Positions 24,832-27,999 of a DNA stretch of 27,999 bases are shown piece after piece; the stretch's first letter is position 1, and the number at the start of each line of letters is the position of its first letter. The stretch is from an uncultured Pedobacter sp. (lineage in GTDB: Bacteria; Bacteroidota; Bacteroidia; Sphingobacteriales; Sphingobacteriaceae): positions 1 through 27,999 of the forward strand of contig NZ_CAMLIG010000041.1 in the NCBI RefSeq assembly GCF_946480185.1. Direction: 5' to 3'. The translations under genes were made by a program, and so were the position numbers. Below the pieces are notes generated by a model. That model saw nothing but the letters and a program-made list of their open reading frames with translations, searched no databases and had not been told where the DNA came from.

Positions 24832-24894
24832 CCAATCTGTATACTCACTACTTATATCTCAATACTCACTACTCACTACTCAAATCTCACATCT
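24832..24894 (+). repeat. Nine-unit heptad array ending at the DUF3347 stop codon
   Basis: Nine 7-bp units in unbroken register from 24832 to 24894, with consensus CACTACT (exact at 24846, 24867 and 24874). CACTACT is a circular permutation of the ACTCACT unit upstream of pyrD. The last base is also the last base of the TAA stop of the minus-strand gene (24896-24894). Confidence 0.7.
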
Positions 24895-25418
24895 TATTTA
24901 ATCTCCTCTTCCACACTTCCGCAACTTATCATTTTGCTTCCATAAAAAGGATTGCTGATTTTCTTTTCGCTGGCTAACCAGTAGCCACCGTTACCGTCAT
25001 TTGCCATTGGGCAGTATTGTTTATAAACCACACCACTTTCCAATTTAGATTTACGGAAAGTTTCGGCTAACTCATTAGACAAATCGCTCAATTTTGCTCT
25101 TTTGGCTTTGATATCCTTAGCAGCTACCATAGCATTGATGTTTTTAGCGCTGATGTTGGCATCTTTTAAGGCTTTGGCAAGCATATTAGCGCCAGATGTG
25201 GCCTCTTTATTGTCATCATTAACTAAAGCAGTTTTTAGGTGGATATAGTGCTGGTACACTTCGTTTACTTTTGCGTCAGCAAATTTAGGGTTGGCTGATG
25301 CTTGTTCAGTTGCGTTTTCCGTATTTTCTGAACTTGTGTTAGTTGCAGAGGGATTGGTGCAGGCATAAGCACTGTAAATCATTCCGGTAAGGGCTAAACC
25401 TAAGATGTAATTTTTCAT
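24894..25418 (-). CDS. DUF3347 domain protein, copper-efflux associated lipoprotein
   Basis: A 174-residue exported protein. The N-terminus MKNYILGLALTGMIYSAYAC is a signal peptide with a possible lipobox cysteine at residue 20, followed by a Ser/Asn/Glu linker to about residue 43. The DUF3347 domain is helical (VYQHYIHLKTALVNDDNKEA) and ends in YCPMANDGNGGYWLASEKKI, then NPFYGSKMISCGSVEEEI. The CPM and SC cysteine/methionine cluster is suited to bind Cu(I) or Ag(I). In Bacteroidota this domain often stands next to, or is fused to, CusB-type adaptors. It lies 21 nt after the second adaptor in the same operon and is probably a periplasmic metal-handling accessory. Confidence 0.9.
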   Translation of the reverse strand: MKNYILGLALTGMIYSAYACTNPSATNTSSENTENATEQASANPKFADAKVNEVYQHYIHLKTALVNDDNKEATSGANMLAKALKDANISAKNINAMVAAKDIKAKRAKLSDLSNELAETFRKSKLESGVVYKQYCPMANDGNGGYWLASEKKISNPFYGSKMISCGSVEEEIK

Positions 25419-25439
25419 AATATTTGTTTAAAACTGTTG

Positions 25440-26597
25440 TTAATTTTTTCCTGTTCTTAATTTATATTCACTTTCTAAAAGATAGGTGCCACTGGTCACC
25501 AGCTCTTCATTACTGTCCAAACTTTCTTTTAGCAAAACCTCATTTTCGTTTTCCGAAGCAATGTTTATCGCTTTACGTATAAATCCGTGATCTTTCTTAA
25601 CCCAAATATAAGAGCCGTTTCCGCTACGGATAACCGCATTAACTGGCAAAGTTAGCGCATCTTTATGAGTATTGCTATTTAATAACACACTTGCCTTCAT
25701 TCCTGGAAAATATTGCCGATTGGGGTTGGCAATACTTGTCCGTAAGGTGATGATTTGACTGTTGCTGTTCAGTTGCGGACTTAAAAACTCCACTTTTGCG
25801 ACTTGCTGATTTCCATTAATTTCTACTGTTATAGCATCGCCAATTTTAACGGTTCTTGCTTCTTGCGGGTATAAATCGGCTTCTATCCAAACTTTCTCTA
25901 AATTCTCTAAAGTAAATACGGGCATTCCTTCGCTCAAGTATTGTCCTTCTGCTATAGAGATATTTGTGATTACGCCACTTTGTTGCGCATAAACCGTAAT
26001 ATCCGCCTGTTGCGTGTTGTCTTTTAGTTTGTTGATATCACTATTGCTTAAACCGTATAAAGCCAGTTTGTTTTTACTGGCTTCTGCTAATTTTTTGTAG
26101 ATGCTTTCTGACGGAAATTCACTTTGTAGCTTTTTGTTCAGCAGGTATTCTTTCTGTAAAGCCAATAATTCTTCGCTGTAAATTTGATACAATGGTGCAC
26201 CTTTTTTTATGCTTGCGCCGATTTCCTGTTGGTAAAGTTTATCTATCCGGCCTTTAAACCGACTGGAAATTACAAAAGTGCTTTCTGGGTTATTTGCCAC
26301 TCTGGCATTTAACAGGGTGCTATTTTCATAAACACTGGATGAAACTCTCTGCGTTTGGATGTTTGCCAATCTGATTTGATTTTCATCTAAAATAATTTCA
26401 TCCGTGTTGGTGTCTTGCACTTTTACCAAGTCCATTCCGCAAATAGGGCAGGTTCCGGGATGATCTTCTACAATTTGTGGGTGCATGGAGCAGGTGTATT
26501 TTACCTTTTCCGCTGCGCTTTTTTCTTTAACATTCCTATTACAGGAGAATAAAAGAACTGCACTAATAATTATAAATGTGCCGATGATGTTTCTCAT
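25440..26597 (-). CDS. CusB-type efflux RND periplasmic adaptor with heavy-metal-binding domain (second copy)
   Basis: A 385-residue lipoprotein adaptor (membrane fusion protein) linking an inner-membrane RND pump to an outer-membrane channel. The signal peptide [19 protein letters not shown] ends in a lipobox cysteine. Residues about 33-60 are the heavy-metal-binding domain [15 protein letters not shown], then [12 protein letters not shown] barrel-sandwich and hairpin adaptor core follows ([65 protein letters not shown]). The start codon overlaps the stop of the upstream adaptor (ATGA), so the two are translationally coupled. Metal specificity for Cu/Ag is inferred from the family. Confidence 0.93.
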   Translation of the reverse strand: MRNIIGTFIIISAVLLFSCNRNVKEKSAAEKVKYTCSMHPQIVEDHPGTCPICGMDLVKVQDTNTDEIILDENQIRLANIQTQRVSSSVYENSTLLNARVANNPESTFVISSRFKGRIDKLYQQEIGASIKKGAPLYQIYSEELLALQKEYLLNKKLQSEFPSESIYKKLAEASKNKLALYGLSNSDINKLKDNTQQADITVYAQQSGVITNISIAEGQYLSEGMPVFTLENLEKVWIEADLYPQEARTVKIGDAITVEINGNQQVAKVEFLSPQLNSNSQIITLRTSIANPNRQYFPGMKASVLLNSNTHKDALTLPVNAVIRSGNGSYIWVKKDHGFIRKAINIASENENEVLLKESLDSNEELVTSGTYLLESEYKLRTGKN

Positions 26598-27841
26598 TTT
26601 TTAGAAATAAAGCTTTCACTGTCGTTTAAATAACTGGCATTTGTGGCAATTTCATCATCACTGGCTAAGCCTTTCTTTACCAAAACCATTTTGTTCGCTT
26701 TCGCTGATATTTGGACTTCAACTGGTTTCATATCGTTTTTTGTTTTGATGTAAACCAAGTTTTTTTCTCCTGAGTGATAAACAGCCTGCTCAGGAATCCA
26801 AACTCCTGAAATTGGAGATGCTTTTGCGGTAGCCTTTGCCAATTCGCCTGTTTTGTATTGGTGATTTTGATTGCTGAGTACTACTCTTATCAATTTATAA
26901 TTCTGATTGTTTTTAAAAAAAGGCTGTACAAAATCAATTTTACTTTTAATGGTTTTTCCGTTGATTTTCAGGTTTAATGCAGTGCCGGTTTTTAGCCATT
27001 CACTTCCTGAAGTGTTTGTATAAAATTCAGCCCATAAATTGCTATTATCAAAAACTTTAAATAATAAATCGCCACTGTTGATGTACTGTCCTTGAGTTAT
27101 GTTTAAGCGTGTGTTAGCCGTCTGTAATTCGTCTCCTGTGTTTTGATTTGGATTTAAAAGGTAACCAGTGTAATTGCTATAGATGTTAATGCTATAGTCA
27201 GCTTTTCCTGCTTTTAGGATATGGTTGATTTGCTGATTGCTGACACCAAGCAAGCTCAATTTTGTTTTTGTTTTATGGAGCAGTTCTTGATCATTTTGTG
27301 ATTTTAAGAACAATAATTCCTGCTGTATAGCCACTAATTCCGGGCTGTAAACTTGAACTAATAATTGTCCTTTTTTAACGGGTTCGAAATTATACTTTAC
27401 AAAACTTTTTTCAATGCGTCCACTCACTCTTGCAGAAATACTTTTCATTTGATTGGTATTATAGGTGACCATACCATCCAAACTGATTTCCGGGCTGTAA
27501 ACTGTATCTTTCACAATCATAGTCTTGGTACTGGGCGCTAAACTATCAGTTGCAGTTAAAGCGCTATCCACCGAATGCTTCCCATGGTGGTGCTGACTGC
27601 GAATGGGCGTTAACTCCATTCCACAAATAGGGCAATTCCCTGGTTCATCTTCAATAATCTGTGGATGCATTGCGCAGGTGTACTGCTGCTTGGTTTCTGT
27701 TTTTTTTGAATTAGAATTGCAGGCTGAAAGGGAAATTATCGTAAAAAAGAAAATTAGCCTACAGTAGTGATTGGTGATTGGTAAGTACTGAGATTTTGCT
27801 CGCGGAAAAGGGCTTATCTTATGCTCACAATTTTTATCCAT
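26594..27841 (-). CDS. CusB-type efflux RND periplasmic adaptor with heavy-metal-binding domain (first copy)
   Basis: From the ATG at 27841 the product has 415 residues. The first ~28 are unusual ([18 protein letters not shown], then YLPITNHY) and partly encoded by a heptad repeat. A normal lipoprotein signal follows: [14 protein letters not shown], with the cysteine near residue 41. Next come the heavy-metal-binding domain [26 protein letters not shown], a His-rich linker SQHHHGKHS, and the adaptor core ([36 protein letters not shown]). The frame stays open to the window edge only because a 45-bp repeat contains no stop. No better start codon exists, so the true start is uncertain. CusA and CusC homologues would be expected upstream, beyond 27999. 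Confidence 0.85.
   Translation of the reverse strand: MDKNCEHKISPFPRAKSQYLPITNHYCRLIFFFTIISLSACNSNSKKTETKQQYTCAMHPQIIEDEPGNCPICGMELTPIRSQHHHGKHSVDSALTATDSLAPSTKTMIVKDTVYSPEISLDGMVTYNTNQMKSISARVSGRIEKSFVKYNFEPVKKGQLLVQVYSPELVAIQQELLFLKSQNDQELLHKTKTKLSLLGVSNQQINHILKAGKADYSINIYSNYTGYLLNPNQNTGDELQTANTRLNITQGQYINSGDLLFKVFDNSNLWAEFYTNTSGSEWLKTGTALNLKINGKTIKSKIDFVQPFFKNNQNYKLIRVVLSNQNHQYKTGELAKATAKASPISGVWIPEQAVYHSGEKNLVYIKTKNDMKPVEVQISAKANKMVLVKKGLASDDEIATNASYLNDSESFISKK
27765..27792 (-). repeat. Heptad array inside the 5' end of the first adaptor gene
   Basis: On the minus strand: CTCAGTA, CTTACCA, ATCACCA, ATCACTA, four 7-bp units in register of the CTCACTA family. It lies directly before the codons of the signal peptide. 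Confidence 0.5.
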
Positions 27842-27860
27842 ACCAGAGCCACCAAACAGG

Positions 27861-27895
27861 CATCTTGATACTTGCTTCTTGCTTCTTGCCTCTCC
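27861..27895 (+). repeat. Heptad array CTTCTTG
   Basis: Five 7-bp units in register: CATCTTG, ATACTTG, CTTCTTG twice, and CCTCTCC. A different consensus from the neighbouring CTCAATA units. Confidence 0.6.
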
Positions 27896-27900
27896 AAAAC

Positions 27901-27999
27901 GCAAAGTTCTCAATACCCAATACGCACTACTCAATACTGGAAATCGCAAAGTTCTCAATACCCAATACGCACTACTCAATACTGGAAATCGCAAAGTTC
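27901..27999 (+). repeat. 45-bp direct tandem repeat, cut by the window edge
   Basis: Two exact 45-bp copies (27901-27945 and 27946-27990) and the first 9 bp of a third. Each copy starts GCAAAGTTCTCAATACCC and contains four heptads of the CTCAATA type (27909-27936 in copy one). Because 45 is a multiple of 3, the minus strand reads an identical 15-residue repeat that is almost certainly not translated. Confidence 0.9.

Noticed and set aside
27842..27994. 51-codon N-terminal extension of the first adaptor
   Set aside because: The extension translates the 45-bp tandem repeat and the CTTCTTG array; the frame is open only because the repeat length is a multiple of three.

Overview
The window looks like chromosomal DNA of a Bacteroidota bacterium, most likely a Sphingobacteriaceae member close to Pedobacter (inference). 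Three things point there: AT-rich DNA; Bacteroidota-type promoters (TTTG at -33, TAnnTTTG at -7) in front of many genes; and phylum-typical families (TonB receptor with carboxypeptidase-like N-terminus, PorP/SprF-like remnant, DUF3347, MASE3 histidine kinase, Lys-rich L27 tail). No tRNA, rRNA, insertion sequence, prophage or CRISPR array was seen.

Layout. 1-754 (minus): pdxH, overlapping by 4 nt a truncated gene that may be nuoC. 829-2392 (plus): a one-TM hypothetical protein, then rplU-rpmA with a strong promoter and terminator. 2398-4527 (minus): a membrane-anchored metallo-beta-lactamase-fold hydrolase behind a 3-hydroxyisobutyrate-dehydrogenase-family enzyme. 4717-7622 (plus): mnmE, an AraC regulator and a DUF983 protein. 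7665-9545 (minus): MASE3 histidine kinase, followed by a broken outer-membrane-protein remnant (9600-10090). 10082-12786 (plus): ferredoxin, a 40-residue membrane peptide, a DEDDh exonuclease and an aldose-epimerase-like enzyme. 12786-13739: repeats around a DUF486 gene split by one frameshift. 13768-15915: pnp. 16123-17003 (minus): a 45-residue Lys-rich protein and a YceI protein. 17085-23627 (plus): rpe with a TonB-dependent receptor, serC-serA, and pyrD. 24038-27841 (minus): a methyltransferase, then DUF3347 and two consecutive CusB-type adaptors with heavy-metal-binding domains, the downstream end of a copper/silver efflux operon entering from beyond the right edge.

Most genes are housekeeping: ribosome, RNA turnover, tRNA modification, vitamin B6, serine and pyrimidine synthesis, pentose phosphate. 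The more unusual material is between genes. First, about ten intergenic tracts are degenerate tandem arrays with a strict 7-bp period. They differ in consensus and often begin or end exactly at a stop codon or a promoter -7 box; the clearest is 13 consecutive heptads (22510-22600) running into the pyrD -7 box. Second, five genes (pdxH, mnmE, the AraC gene, rpe, pyrD) have the TAnnTTTG box only 4-6 nt before the ATG, predicting leaderless or near-leaderless mRNAs. Third, the AraC promoter carries a perfect inverted repeat at its -33 position, and serC has a structured 116-nt leader.
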